A stretch of DNA of 64,000 nucleotides, taken from Ruoffia halotolerans (lineage in GTDB: Bacteria; Bacillota; Bacilli; Lactobacillales; Aerococcaceae). The DNA lies in NCBI RefSeq assembly GCF_014049385.1, contig NZ_JACAOA010000011.1:1-64000 (forward strand). The letters are read 5' to 3'. The position numbers were made by a program, and so were the translations under genes. Under the pieces are notes generated by a model, which did no database searches, was not told the origin of the DNA, and saw nothing but the letters and a program-made list of their open reading frames with translations. This document shows, in pieces, positions 17,568 through 26,101 of this stretch. How positions within the stretch are numbered: the stretch's first letter is position 1; the number at the start of each line of letters is the position of its first letter.

Positions 17568-17605
17568 AAAACGCCACCTTTTCTCATATTGAAAAACAGG
17601 TGGCG
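17565..17605. terminator. Bidirectional terminator between uvsE and the CorA-like gene
   Basis: CGCCACCT (17572-17579) pairs with AGGTGGCG (17598-17605). The A-run at 17565-17571 becomes a T-run on the minus strand, so termination is best for the CorA-like gene. Confidence 0.75.
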
Positions 17606-17627
17606 GTCATTTTAATCTGTATGTTAG

Positions 17628-18569
17628 TTAGAAATAATCTTTTTTCTTTAAGAAGAGGGTCATTGAACCGGTTGAGATAAGGACTAATATTAAGACCATT
17701 ATCGTTCCATAATCTGAGTTTTCGCCAGGTAAGCCACCTGCGTTAATCCCCCAAAATTCAGACACTAAGCTAGTTGAAGCAAGAACGAGCGAGAGTGAAT
17801 TTAAGAATTTCATGATCTTATTTAAGTTATCACTTACTAAATCAGAGAATAAGCTACTCACGCTGTCCAACAAGTCACGGTAGACGTGTACAAGTTTGAT
17901 GACTTGACGACTATACCATTTAAAATCATACTCGAGTGCTGAGTTGTTCAGCCTGCTTGTGAATAAATCATTGTCTAATAAATTTGTCACAGTCTCGTCT
18001 AAAGTTTCAATATTATGTTCTAAGAACACTAAATTTCGTTCTGTGCCTGCCACTTTCCGAAGGGTATCCCCACTAGAAGAACTTTTAGCTATCTCATTCA
18101 ACTCATCAATTGCGGCTTTTTGCTGTTGTAATTCGGCATATAGATTTGAATACATTAGAATTCCCGCATAAACTAGAACAGATTCAATTGAGTCAAACTT
18201 GTCTTTATAATGATGGATTAAGTTTTGATCGAAAACTGAATCTTCTTGTAAGAAACAAAATAATTGCTCGTTCTTTAAAATAAAGGTCAGCGTTTCAAAA
18301 CGGTCTTCGACTGGAATATCATTGTTTCCATTTGAGACGTTCGAAAGTACAACAACTAAAGAATCATCAGAATCTTGATGGGGAATTTTTTCGAAGCGAG
18401 GGGCGACGGAAGGAATCTCATCAAGAGCGAAAACATCACTGGGTAAATTAAAGCGATCGACATACTCTTGTTTGTCTTCACTTGAGAGGGAGTGAAAGAA
18501 GAGTACACTTGCTTCGTCGATACTAGATTCAGTAAATTTGCCATCTTTAAATTTAAATGATTGAGCCAT
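17628..18569 (-). CDS. CorA-family divalent metal transporter
   Basis: This 313-residue protein has a long cytoplasmic N-terminal domain, a stalk helix and two C-terminal membrane helices (IMKFLNSLSLVLASTSLV and YGTIMVLILVLISTGSMTLF). The loop between them reads WGINAGGLPGEN. It holds GIN where classical CorA has GMN, which is closer to the ZntB-like branch, so Zn, Mg or another cation is possible. The start is placed at 18569 (MAQSFKF) because AAAGGAAG precedes it; an ATG at 18629 lacks a ribosome site. The C-terminal KKKDYF is typical of the family. Confidence 0.8.
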   Translation of the reverse strand: MAQSFKFKDGKFTESSIDEASVLFFHSLSSEDKQEYVDRFNLPSDVFALDEIPSVAPRFEKIPHQDSDDSLVVVLSNVSNGNNDIPVEDRFETLTFILKNEQLFCFLQEDSVFDQNLIHHYKDKFDSIESVLVYAGILMYSNLYAELQQQKAAIDELNEIAKSSSSGDTLRKVAGTERNLVFLEHNIETLDETVTNLLDNDLFTSRLNNSALEYDFKWYSRQVIKLVHVYRDLLDSVSSLFSDLVSDNLNKIMKFLNSLSLVLASTSLVSEFWGINAGGLPGENSDYGTIMVLILVLISTGSMTLFLKKKDYF

Positions 18570-18747
18570 ATTATTACTTCCTTTCTTGGTTGTATTAAGT
18601 TTAAACGTTAAAGTGTGTTCTAGCAACAAAAGTGCTGTTATCTTTTTACATATAGAAATTTTAATGTATTTATTTTTTCAGCAAACGCTAATATATTTGC
18701 TTTTACGCATGATGTTATAAAAAAATTTGTATTCTAAGTTCAATTGT

Positions 18748-18776
18748 TTTACATTTAGAAAACGTTTTTATATAAT
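18748..18776 (+). promoter_or_regulatory. Promoter of the PepSY protein gene with cre-like sequence
   Basis: TTTACA (18748-18753) and TATAAT (18771-18776) are spaced 17 bp. The spacer contains AGAAAACGTTTTTA (18757-18770), which matches the CcpA cre consensus at about 12 of 14 positions, so carbon catabolite control is possible. Confidence 0.6.
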
Positions 18777-18828
18777 GGCATTAAGTAAGTCGGATGTTTC
18801 AAAAGTTAATTCCTAAGGAGGATTCATT

Positions 18829-19791
18829 ATGAAAAAATCATTACGTCAAATGTTATTAGTTGGTTTAAGCGCTTCGTTATTAGTCAGTGTGGCGCCTTTA
18901 GCCTATGCTGAGGAAGTAAGTAGCGAAGAGGAAACGTCAGAAGTTGTTGAAGAATCGGCAGCAGAGGAATCAGTGGCGGAAGAATCAGTATCGGAAGAAT
19001 CTACTGAAGAAGCCGCAGATGTAGAAGCAAGTGATGTGCAAATGGGACTTGAAGAAGCTATCACAATGTTAGAATCTGAATACCCAGATGCAGAAGTTGA
19101 AGAGATTGATGTAGAATACAATCGTGACGAGCAACTTTACAATATTACTGTAAATGCGTTTAATGCAGAAGAAGATATTGAGTTAGAAGTTGTATGGCAA
19201 GACGGAGAGGTTACCGAAAGTGGCTTTAACGGAGGCTTATTCGACTCCGTAGATGGTGATAATGCTTCTGATGAAGCAACATCAGATGTAGCTGACGAAG
19301 ATGTGATGGACGGCGATGTTTCTGATGAAGCGGATATCGTTGAAAACGAAAGTGAAGCTGAACTGTCAGACGATTCTATTGTTGAAGACGCTTCAGACGA
19401 TGAAGCAGTAAATTCAGAAGAAGAACCAACTGAAGAAGAACGTCCAACATTAGATATGGATAGTGTCATTACAATTGATGAGGCAACTGAATTAGCATTA
19501 GGTGAAGTTGAAAATGGCGAAGCAATCCATTGGAATCTAAAAGCAGATGCGTCAGATTTCTGGGATTTCTTACAACCTGAAGAAGATCAAGAAGAAGGTC
19601 CTATCTGGACAGTAGAAGTTGAAGAACCAGAAGCGATGATGAGCGAAGAAGTGGTTATTGACGCTCTAGCTGGATCTATCATCGAAAGTCCTGAGCAAGA
19701 GGAATCTGAAGAGTCAACTGAAGAATCGGCCGATGAAGCAGAAGAATCTGTTGAAGAGTCTGTAGAGTCAGAAGAATCTAGTGTCGAATAA
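18829..19791 (+). CDS. Secreted acidic PepSY-domain protein
   Basis: This 320-residue protein has a signal peptide (KKSLRQMLLVGLSASLLVSV, cleavage likely after AYA near residue 27). A Ser/Glu-rich low-complexity tract follows. A PepSY-like unit lies at about 68-130 (MGLEEAITMLESEYPDAEVE and later LEVVWQDGEV), then another acidic tract, and a second PepSY-like unit at about 215-290. The C-terminus is again Ser/Glu-rich, with no LPXTG motif, lipobox or membrane anchor. It is probably released or held at the cell surface by charge. PepSY units are often inhibitory or chaperone-like; the function here is unknown. An AAGGAGGA ribosome site precedes the ATG. Confidence 0.65.
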   Translation: MKKSLRQMLLVGLSASLLVSVAPLAYAEEVSSEEETSEVVEESAAEESVAEESVSEESTEEAADVEASDVQMGLEEAITMLESEYPDAEVEEIDVEYNRDEQLYNITVNAFNAEEDIELEVVWQDGEVTESGFNGGLFDSVDGDNASDEATSDVADEDVMDGDVSDEADIVENESEAELSDDSIVEDASDDEAVNSEEEPTEEERPTLDMDSVITIDEATELALGEVENGEAIHWNLKADASDFWDFLQPEEDQEEGPIWTVEVEEPEAMMSEEVVIDALAGSIIESPEQEESEESTEESADEAEESVEESVESEESSVE

Positions 19792-19824
19792 AAATAATTG
19801 GTTATAGTTATTAATAAAAATGGG

Positions 19825-19864
19825 GCTTGGAAGCTGAGAAAACTCGGTTTCCAAGCTTTTTTTC
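19825..19864 (+). terminator. Terminator of the PepSY protein gene
   Basis: GCTTGGAAGCTGAG-AAAA-CTCGGTTTCCAAGC is followed by eight T residues. Confidence 0.9.
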
Positions 19865-20033
19865 TTCAAATTGAAGTATTGACAAATCATGTTAGATAAG
19901 ATGCGATATTAAGTTTAAATATTTAACAAATTTTATATTTTATAGTTATAAATAACGTTAGGGAATGGTAAAATATATTCAAATACATACATTATAATAT
20001 TAGGATAATAATTGGTAGTAGAAAGGGATAAAT

Positions 20034-20447
20034 ATGAATAAGTTAAATTTCAAATTCTCCATAGTAGAAGAAGATGTTATATTTGTCAAGACGTTAGTTA
20101 GAATGGCAAAAAATATAAATATTCCAAATATCAATCTGATTATTGACACCTACAGCAATGGTCAGGAATTCTTGCTTTCTGAAACACATAAAAGTGAATA
20201 TCCCCACATTATTGTCATAAATAATCAATTAAGTATGCGTAGTGGAGTTGAAGTGACCCAGATTTTACGACAAGAAGAGAATGCTGATCGTTTTTATATT
20301 ATTTTATTATCAAGGGGAATGTCTGACGATGAAATTGTTCACGCCTTTCATAACGGAATAGATAATTATAGATTAAGACCATTTAATTTAAACGTTTTCA
20401 AGGCTTTTCTAGAAAGAACAATAGAAAGGCTTGGTGAATTTAAATGA
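20034..20447 (+). CDS. Degenerate receiver-domain protein heading a polysaccharide operon
   Basis: This 137-residue protein is a stand-alone CheY-like domain. The N-terminal acidic pocket is present (E12-E13-D14). The phosphoacceptor position in VINNQLSMRSG is Asn63 instead of Asp, and the usual Lys before Pro-Phe is Arg115. Ser93 keeps the switch Ser/Thr. It should therefore fold like a receiver but cannot be phosphorylated normally, and may instead bind a partner. Its stop overlaps the next gene by 4 bp (ATGA), as do all junctions in this operon. No kinase gene is nearby. A role as a structural or allosteric subunit of the synthase is inference. Confidence 0.7.
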   Translation: MNKLNFKFSIVEEDVIFVKTLVRMAKNINIPNINLIIDTYSNGQEFLLSETHKSEYPHIIVINNQLSMRSGVEVTQILRQEENADRFYIILLSRGMSDDEIVHAFHNGIDNYRLRPFNLNVFKAFLERTIERLGEFK

Positions 20448-21481
20448 CTTTAATTTTCCAATTATTTATATTGATTATAATCATTTCAAGCCTAGTTATC
20501 ATTTCTTTCTTTATATATTTTGGAATCAGATATTATCAGACAAGACAATCAAAAGTACAAATTAAACAATATATTAATAGGACCGATGATTTATGGTTTG
20601 ACTATCTCGTTAATCAATCATCTTTCAATAATGAACAGCTGTGGAATAATTCTAACGAGTTCAAAGCAATTGAAGAGATTTTATTTTCTTATACAAATAA
20701 TTTTTCAGATGAATGTATTCATAATCAAATCAGCCAGTTTGCCAATAGCTTGTTAACTGAGAAGTATCGTAAACAGTTAAAGAGTCGGGATAAAAACGTA
20801 CGGATAAATACCTTGTATCGTGTCCATCTATTTAATATTTCGGCTTTATCTGAGGATATTCAGGAAATGATGAGAAAGCCAAAATCTGATACTGAACACT
20901 TTCAATTATTATTAATTTATGCAAAAATTTTACCTGAAAATTTCTATGACGAATTTGAAAAAGTGCAGTTGAACCTAAGTGAATTTCAATTTAAGATACT
21001 TTTTGCAGTAATTCCTAAAGAGATTCACATGAAAGTGTTAGACTCATTTGAATCTTTGAGTGTAGAAGGGCAGTATGCTTTTATTGACGTACTAGGTAAG
21101 TCGCTAGATTATGCTGATGCCGAATACTTATTAAAATTACTAGATAGTCATGAAATAGAAATACGAATTCGCTCACTGAAAGCTCTTAGTGAGGGAGGTA
21201 TTATACTAGATGAAGAGAAAGTTCTTCCATTTATTGATTCAGAAGTTTGGGAGGAAAGATTGATGGTTGCAAAAATATTTTCAAAAGTAGAAGCTGAGGA
21301 ATTGGTCTATAAAAAATTGATTGAAGATTCCAATTGGTGGGTCCGAAATGAAGTAGCACAAGGACTATCACTAACTAGAAATGGTAGAGTAATCTTAGAG
21401 GAGATTATGCGAAGTTCCAAGGATCAATATGCAGTTGATGCAAGTAGAAAATACTTATTAAAAGGGGAGGTAATATCTTGA
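20444..21481 (+). CDS. Membrane-anchored helical-repeat (HEAT-like) protein
   Basis: This 345-residue protein has one N-terminal membrane helix (about 3-27) and an all-helical cytoplasmic part. The region from about 175 to 340 shows HEAT-like repeats, for example LLDSHEIEIRIRSLKALSEG, then WEERLMVAKIFSKV and WWVRNEVAQGLSLTRNG. HEAT solenoids bind proteins, so it could bridge the receiver-like protein and the synthase at the membrane. Gene overlaps of 4 bp on both sides show tight co-translation. No enzymatic motif is visible. Confidence 0.65.
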   Translation: MTLIFQLFILIIIISSLVIISFFIYFGIRYYQTRQSKVQIKQYINRTDDLWFDYLVNQSSFNNEQLWNNSNEFKAIEEILFSYTNNFSDECIHNQISQFANSLLTEKYRKQLKSRDKNVRINTLYRVHLFNISALSEDIQEMMRKPKSDTEHFQLLLIYAKILPENFYDEFEKVQLNLSEFQFKILFAVIPKEIHMKVLDSFESLSVEGQYAFIDVLGKSLDYADAEYLLKLLDSHEIEIRIRSLKALSEGGIILDEEKVLPFIDSEVWEERLMVAKIFSKVEAEELVYKKLIEDSNWWVRNEVAQGLSLTRNGRVILEEIMRSSKDQYAVDASRKYLLKGEVIS

Positions 21482-22893
21482 TTGATACCATATTAATTTC
21501 TCTAGGATTTATTATTTCAGTCTATATGATGATTGTCATTATCAATTATGCTGCAATGCTTCTCATTGCTTACTTTACTTTGCGCAAAAATACAGGAATT
21601 GATAGACAAGTAGAAACATTACCCTATCAAATAACAAAAGTAATGAAACCTATTTCAATTGTCGTGCCAGCCTACAATGAATCTGCAGGTATTTTAAATA
21701 GCATCTATTCTTTATTAAATCTAAATTATACTCAGACTGAAATAATAATTGTTAATGATGGTTCTACTGATGATACTCAAGAGAAAGTACTTAAAGAATT
21801 TAAATTGATACCGGTTTTTGAAGCAATTCGAGTTCAAATTCCTTCCAAAAAAATTAAACAAGTATATCAATCTACTGTGCATACAAACCTTTTTTTCATT
21901 GAGAAAGAAAATGGAGGGAAATCAGATGCTCTAAATGCTGGAATCAATTTAGCTCACTATCCATATATATGTTCTATTGATGGAGATTCCATTCTACATA
22001 GAGATGCTTTATTCAGTATTATGACTCCGATATCCGCTTCAAATGGACAAATAATTGCAGCGGGAGGGACTATTCGGGTTGCAAATGAAATGAACGTTGA
22101 ATTAGGTGATTTTAAAGAGCCGAAAATTTATTCGAAGCCACTCATTTTAATTCAAGTAATTGAATATGTCAGATCATTTTTAATTGGAAGGATTTCATTA
22201 AGTCAATTTAATCTTTTACTAATTATTTCAGGAGCATTTTCAATTTTTGAGCGACAATGGGTGATTGATGTAGGTGGATATTCAACGGATATGATCGGAG
22301 AAGATATGGAATTAGTTGTAAAATTACACCGACTTATTAAAGAAAGAGGCGTAGATAAAAAAATTATATCTATTCCTGACCCTATTTGTTATACGGAAGC
22401 ACCAAATAAATTGGCAATATTGAGGCGTCAGAGAAGAAGGTGGCATCAAGGACTTTTATCTAGCTTATTACGACATAAAGATATGTTGTTAAATCCAAAA
22501 TATGGAGCAATTGGAATGATTTCATTACCTTATTATTGGTTTGTTGAAGCCATGGGCCCAGTGATTGAATTTTTAGGCGTTTTTTACGTTATATTAACTT
22601 TCTTTTTTGGTCAAGTTTATTTTGAATTTATCATTATGCTTTCAGCTTTTTTCCTTATTTATGGAGGGATTTACACCATTGGAGCGCTGTTACTAGATAG
22701 TTATACAATCAACGGTTATGTTAGTACGCGTGCTCTATTCAGAATGGTTATTATCTCGATGACAGAGGTATTTTGGTACCGCCCGCTGAATATATTTTGG
22801 CGATTAGAAGGGATTTATCAAACACTGAAAGGAAATACTGAATGGGGCGAGATGGAAAGGTCAGGTTTTAGTAGAAAAGGGGATGCGGAATGA
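21478..22893 (+). CDS. Processive family 2 glycosyltransferase (polysaccharide synthase)
   Basis: This 471-residue integral membrane enzyme has the complete processive GT2 signature: VVPAYNES (62-69), NDG (93-95), DGDS (168-171), ED (275-276) and QRRRW (318-322). One membrane helix lies at the N-terminus (about 8-32), amphipathic segments near 215-255, and several helices after residue 340. This is the layout of cellulose, hyaluronan and poly-N-acetylglucosamine synthases, which polymerise and export a beta-linked chain. The sugar cannot be decided here. It overlaps both neighbours by 4 bp and is probably the catalytic core of the operon. Confidence 0.8.
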   Translation: MIDTILISLGFIISVYMMIVIINYAAMLLIAYFTLRKNTGIDRQVETLPYQITKVMKPISIVVPAYNESAGILNSIYSLLNLNYTQTEIIIVNDGSTDDTQEKVLKEFKLIPVFEAIRVQIPSKKIKQVYQSTVHTNLFFIEKENGGKSDALNAGINLAHYPYICSIDGDSILHRDALFSIMTPISASNGQIIAAGGTIRVANEMNVELGDFKEPKIYSKPLILIQVIEYVRSFLIGRISLSQFNLLLIISGAFSIFERQWVIDVGGYSTDMIGEDMELVVKLHRLIKERGVDKKIISIPDPICYTEAPNKLAILRRQRRRWHQGLLSSLLRHKDMLLNPKYGAIGMISLPYYWFVEAMGPVIEFLGVFYVILTFFFGQVYFEFIIMLSAFFLIYGGIYTIGALLLDSYTINGYVSTRALFRMVIISMTEVFWYRPLNIFWRLEGIYQTLKGNTEWGEMERSGFSRKGDAE

Positions 22894-25800
22894 AACGATA
22901 CTATCTAATTATCATCTTTATTGCAATCTTTGCATCTCTTCCTTTTATAATTTGGCAAACTCAGTCTCCTAAAGATTTGTCAGTTGCGGTAATCGATAAG
23001 ACGGTCCCGACAGATAATTACCGTGAGCATAAGGGAGTTCATTGGGTCTTGAATCATTTAAAAATTTCAAATTTAGATGGAGATGAGTTTGATAATGCGG
23101 GAGATTATTATGGAATCGTCCCAACATACTCTGAAGAAACTGAAGAAGTTATTTACGAAGAAAGGGTACTACCTACTGATTATAGTGAGTATGATGCCAT
23201 TTATTTGGCTGATACCTATGGCGTATATGAAGAGAAATCAAATGGTAAAATCTATGGTGGTATAACTCAAGCTGAATGGGAAGCAATTTATAGCCGATTG
23301 AATCAACCTGAACCAAGTCTTTTAATTGCTGAATTTAATAGTTTTGCTTCACCTACGGATGAAGTTGTTAGGGAAGCAATTACGAATCATCTTGGAATCA
23401 CCTGGAGTGGTTGGTTGGGAAGATATTTTACGGAATTAAATCCCAACTTAAACCAAGAATTCCCTCAGAGGGTGAGCGAAATGTATGGGGATGAGTGGAA
23501 TTATTCTGGCCCAGGAATAATATTAGTCAATGATTTTACTCAAGAGACGGTTGTTTTAGAAAAAGAGAAACATATTACTGAGGAGGGAATAAGGGTTCTT
23601 TTCAATAAATTGGGGGAGGAAATTTTTAATCTAACCGAATCGAGCGAATATGATTTTTGGTTTGATATTATTACCCCTCACTCGAATACAGAAGTCTTAG
23701 CAACCTACGATTGGTCATTGACTGAAGAAGGGAAAAATAAATTGAATCATTATGATATTCCATTAGAACCTGTTGCGGTTACTAGAAATATTCAAGGATC
23801 ACATCAAAATATATACTTTGCTGGTGATTACAGTGATAAACCAGATTTACCTAGCTATTATCAAGTATCAGGAATGGCAAAAATTAACCAATGGGTAGCA
23901 GATATTCGTGATGAAAGTTTCTATTGGTCAACATTTGCACCAATGTTGACGACACTTTTCGAACAATTTGAATCGGATTTAAGTGTATCCACTGATATTC
24001 AAGCACAAACTGTTTCAGATAATGTTGAGAATGAAGAGAAATATTCTTTTAGAGTTACGGATACGCAGTTTGAAGTGTTAAAAGAAGGTAAATGGGAACC
24101 CCTAACGATTAAAGGAGTTAACATGGGAATGGGGAAACCAGGTTATTATCCAGGAGAAGCAGCCATCACTCAAGCAGAATACGCCCGATGGTTTGAAATG
24201 ATTGGTGAGATGAATGCCAACACGATAAGGGTTTACACTATCCATCCGCCAGGCTTTTATCGTGCATTAAAAGAATATAATGAAAGTCATGAAGAACCAA
24301 TTTATATTTTCCATGGTGTATGGATGAATGAAGAAATGTCACTTGCTTCAGAAAATGTATTTGAATCAGATAATTTAAATGATTTTCAAGAAGAAATTAG
24401 AAAAATTGTTGATTTGACTCATGGAAATCGAATTATTTCTGAAAAACCTGGTCATGCTTCTGGTATTTATGATGCGGACATCTCGGATTATGTAATTGGG
24501 TGGATTATAGGAACAGAATGGAATCCACATGTTGTAGTTGGAACCAATAAGGATAATAAGGGTATTGGTGACTATCACGGCAAGTACTTTGAAACTCAAG
24601 GTGCTTCTCCTTTTGAATATTTTTTAGCAGAACAAATGGAGTTAATGACGGCATATGAGTTAGAGAATTATGGTGAACATCGACCAATGAGTTTTACGAA
24701 TTGGGTGACAACCGATTTACTTGACCATCCAACCGAATCAGCTGAAGATGAAGATTTGGTCAGTGTGAATCCCAATGTAATTTATACATTAAATGAAGCA
24801 CAAGAAACAGGTCAGTTTGCTTCTTACCATGTGTATCCATACTATCCAGACTTCTTGAACTATACATCAGAGTATAATGAATATATTGATTTTCGTGGGG
24901 AGAAAAATAATTATGCAGCTTACTTAAATGAACTTCATGAAGCTCATCGGATTCCAGTTTTAATAGCTGAATTTGGTATTCCGGCTTCACGAGGCCGTAC
25001 ACATGAGAATCCTTTTGGGCGCCATCAGGGAGGCATGTCAGAAGAAGAACAAGGGATTATTGTTAGTGAGATGTATGAAGAAATTATACATGAGGGGATG
25101 TTGGGTGGACTCGTCTTTACTTGGCAAGATGAATGGTTTAAGCGTACCTGGAACACGATGGATTATGATAATCCAGATCGCCGACCATTCTGGTCAAATG
25201 CACAAACTAATGAACAACAGTTTGGAATTTTAAGTTTTGACAAACATAAGATCAGAATAAATGGTGATATAACCGATTGGGAAAGTCAACAGAGTGCATT
25301 AATTCAAGCATCAAAAGAATCTGATCCTATTCAAGCGGTCTATGTGGATCATGATGAGCGCTATCTATATTTAAGAATTGATTACGATAATCAAGTTGAT
25401 GGATATCCTGTTCTGACATTTGATACTGTTCCGAATCAAGGAAACAGACACATAAATAGTTTAGATGGCTATGAATTAAGTGAGGCGGCAGAGTTTGTAC
25501 TTTCGCTTCAACCAGGTGATTCTCGTATTCTAGTTGATACATATTATGACTTCTTCACAATCCAGTATGGCCTCATACTTGAAATGTTAGATGCAGAGAT
25601 AGAAAATCCAGAAAAAAATTCAGGAAATTTCGTTCCCATTCAGTTTGCTTTGAACAAACAATATTATGTAGTTGAAGAATCGGAATGGTTACCCTTTGTC
25701 GCTTATGAAACTGGTAAGTTAAAGGAAGGGAATGGAGATCCGGAAGCTGAAAATTATGACTCTCTAGCTGATTATTATGTAAATGATGACGAAGGTTTAA

Positions 25801-26066
25801 TTGAAATGCGACTGCCATGGATGCTTTTATCTTCACGTGACCCAAGTCAAAAAGAGTTTCAAGGAAATCTAATCGAAGAAGGCCTTGATGCATCAGTAAC
25901 TACTAATGGTATAACTATCGGTGCCTTATTTGTGAATCATGATAACGAAGTCATTTATCAATCATCATCTCAAAAATATAGTTGGGAGAATTGGGACTTG
26001 CCTCAATCTCAAGAACGGTTGAAACAATCCTATAATATTATCCAGAAAACGTTTGGGAATTATTAA
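22890..26066 (+). CDS. Membrane-anchored extracellular glycoside hydrolase-like protein
   Basis: This 1058-residue protein has an N-terminal signal anchor (about 4-22). An alpha/beta domain (about 30-330) contains phrases such as YDAIYLADTYGVY. A clan GH-A-like TIM barrel follows (about 385-790). In the barrel, IIGTEWNPHVV carries a probable acid/base Glu and VLIAEFGIPASRG a probable nucleophile Glu. The C-terminal 270 residues (INGDITDWESQQSALIQ, YLYLRIDYDN) look like a carbohydrate-binding beta-sandwich. It is the last gene of the operon and overlaps the synthase gene. It probably trims, transfers or guides the extruded polymer outside the cell. Substrate and exact GH family are unassigned. 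Confidence 0.65.
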   Translation: MKRYYLIIIFIAIFASLPFIIWQTQSPKDLSVAVIDKTVPTDNYREHKGVHWVLNHLKISNLDGDEFDNAGDYYGIVPTYSEETEEVIYEERVLPTDYSEYDAIYLADTYGVYEEKSNGKIYGGITQAEWEAIYSRLNQPEPSLLIAEFNSFASPTDEVVREAITNHLGITWSGWLGRYFTELNPNLNQEFPQRVSEMYGDEWNYSGPGIILVNDFTQETVVLEKEKHITEEGIRVLFNKLGEEIFNLTESSEYDFWFDIITPHSNTEVLATYDWSLTEEGKNKLNHYDIPLEPVAVTRNIQGSHQNIYFAGDYSDKPDLPSYYQVSGMAKINQWVADIRDESFYWSTFAPMLTTLFEQFESDLSVSTDIQAQTVSDNVENEEKYSFRVTDTQFEVLKEGKWEPLTIKGVNMGMGKPGYYPGEAAITQAEYARWFEMIGEMNANTIRVYTIHPPGFYRALKEYNESHEEPIYIFHGVWMNEEMSLASENVFESDNLNDFQEEIRKIVDLTHGNRIISEKPGHASGIYDADISDYVIGWIIGTEWNPHVVVGTNKDNKGIGDYHGKYFETQGASPFEYFLAEQMELMTAYELENYGEHRPMSFTNWVTTDLLDHPTESAEDEDLVSVNPNVIYTLNEAQETGQFASYHVYPYYPDFLNYTSEYNEYIDFRGEKNNYAAYLNELHEAHRIPVLIAEFGIPASRGRTHENPFGRHQGGMSEEEQGIIVSEMYEEIIHEGMLGGLVFTWQDEWFKRTWNTMDYDNPDRRPFWSNAQTNEQQFGILSFDKHKIRINGDITDWESQQSALIQASKESDPIQAVYVDHDERYLYLRIDYDNQVDGYPVLTFDTVPNQGNRHINSLDGYELSEAAEFVLSLQPGDSRILVDTYYDFFTIQYGLILEMLDAEIENPEKNSGNFVPIQFALNKQYYVVEESEWLPFVAYETGKLKEGNGDPEAENYDSLADYYVNDDEGLIEMRLPWMLLSSRDPSQKEFQGNLIEEGLDASVTTNGITIGALFVNHDNEVIYQSSSQKYSWENWDLPQSQERLKQSYNIIQKTFGNY

Positions 26067-26075
26067 AAAGCTCGT

Positions 26076-26095
26076 AAACTGATGTAACTCAGTTT
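26076..26095 (+). other. Hairpin after the polysaccharide operon, probably a terminator split by an IS
   Basis: AAACTGA-TGTAAC-TCAGTTT forms a stem, but no T-run follows because the IS element starts 7 bp later. The sequence beyond the IS at 27663-27672 is AAGCTTTTTT, which would complete the outer stem begun by AAGCTC at 26069-26074. Confidence 0.4.
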
Positions 26096-26101
26096 CCATG
26101 A

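Noticed and set aside
17628-18569. GIN in place of GMN as a broken CorA
   Set aside because: GIN occurs in the ZntB-like branch of the family and the rest of the pore region is intact, so this is a subfamily feature, not a defect.
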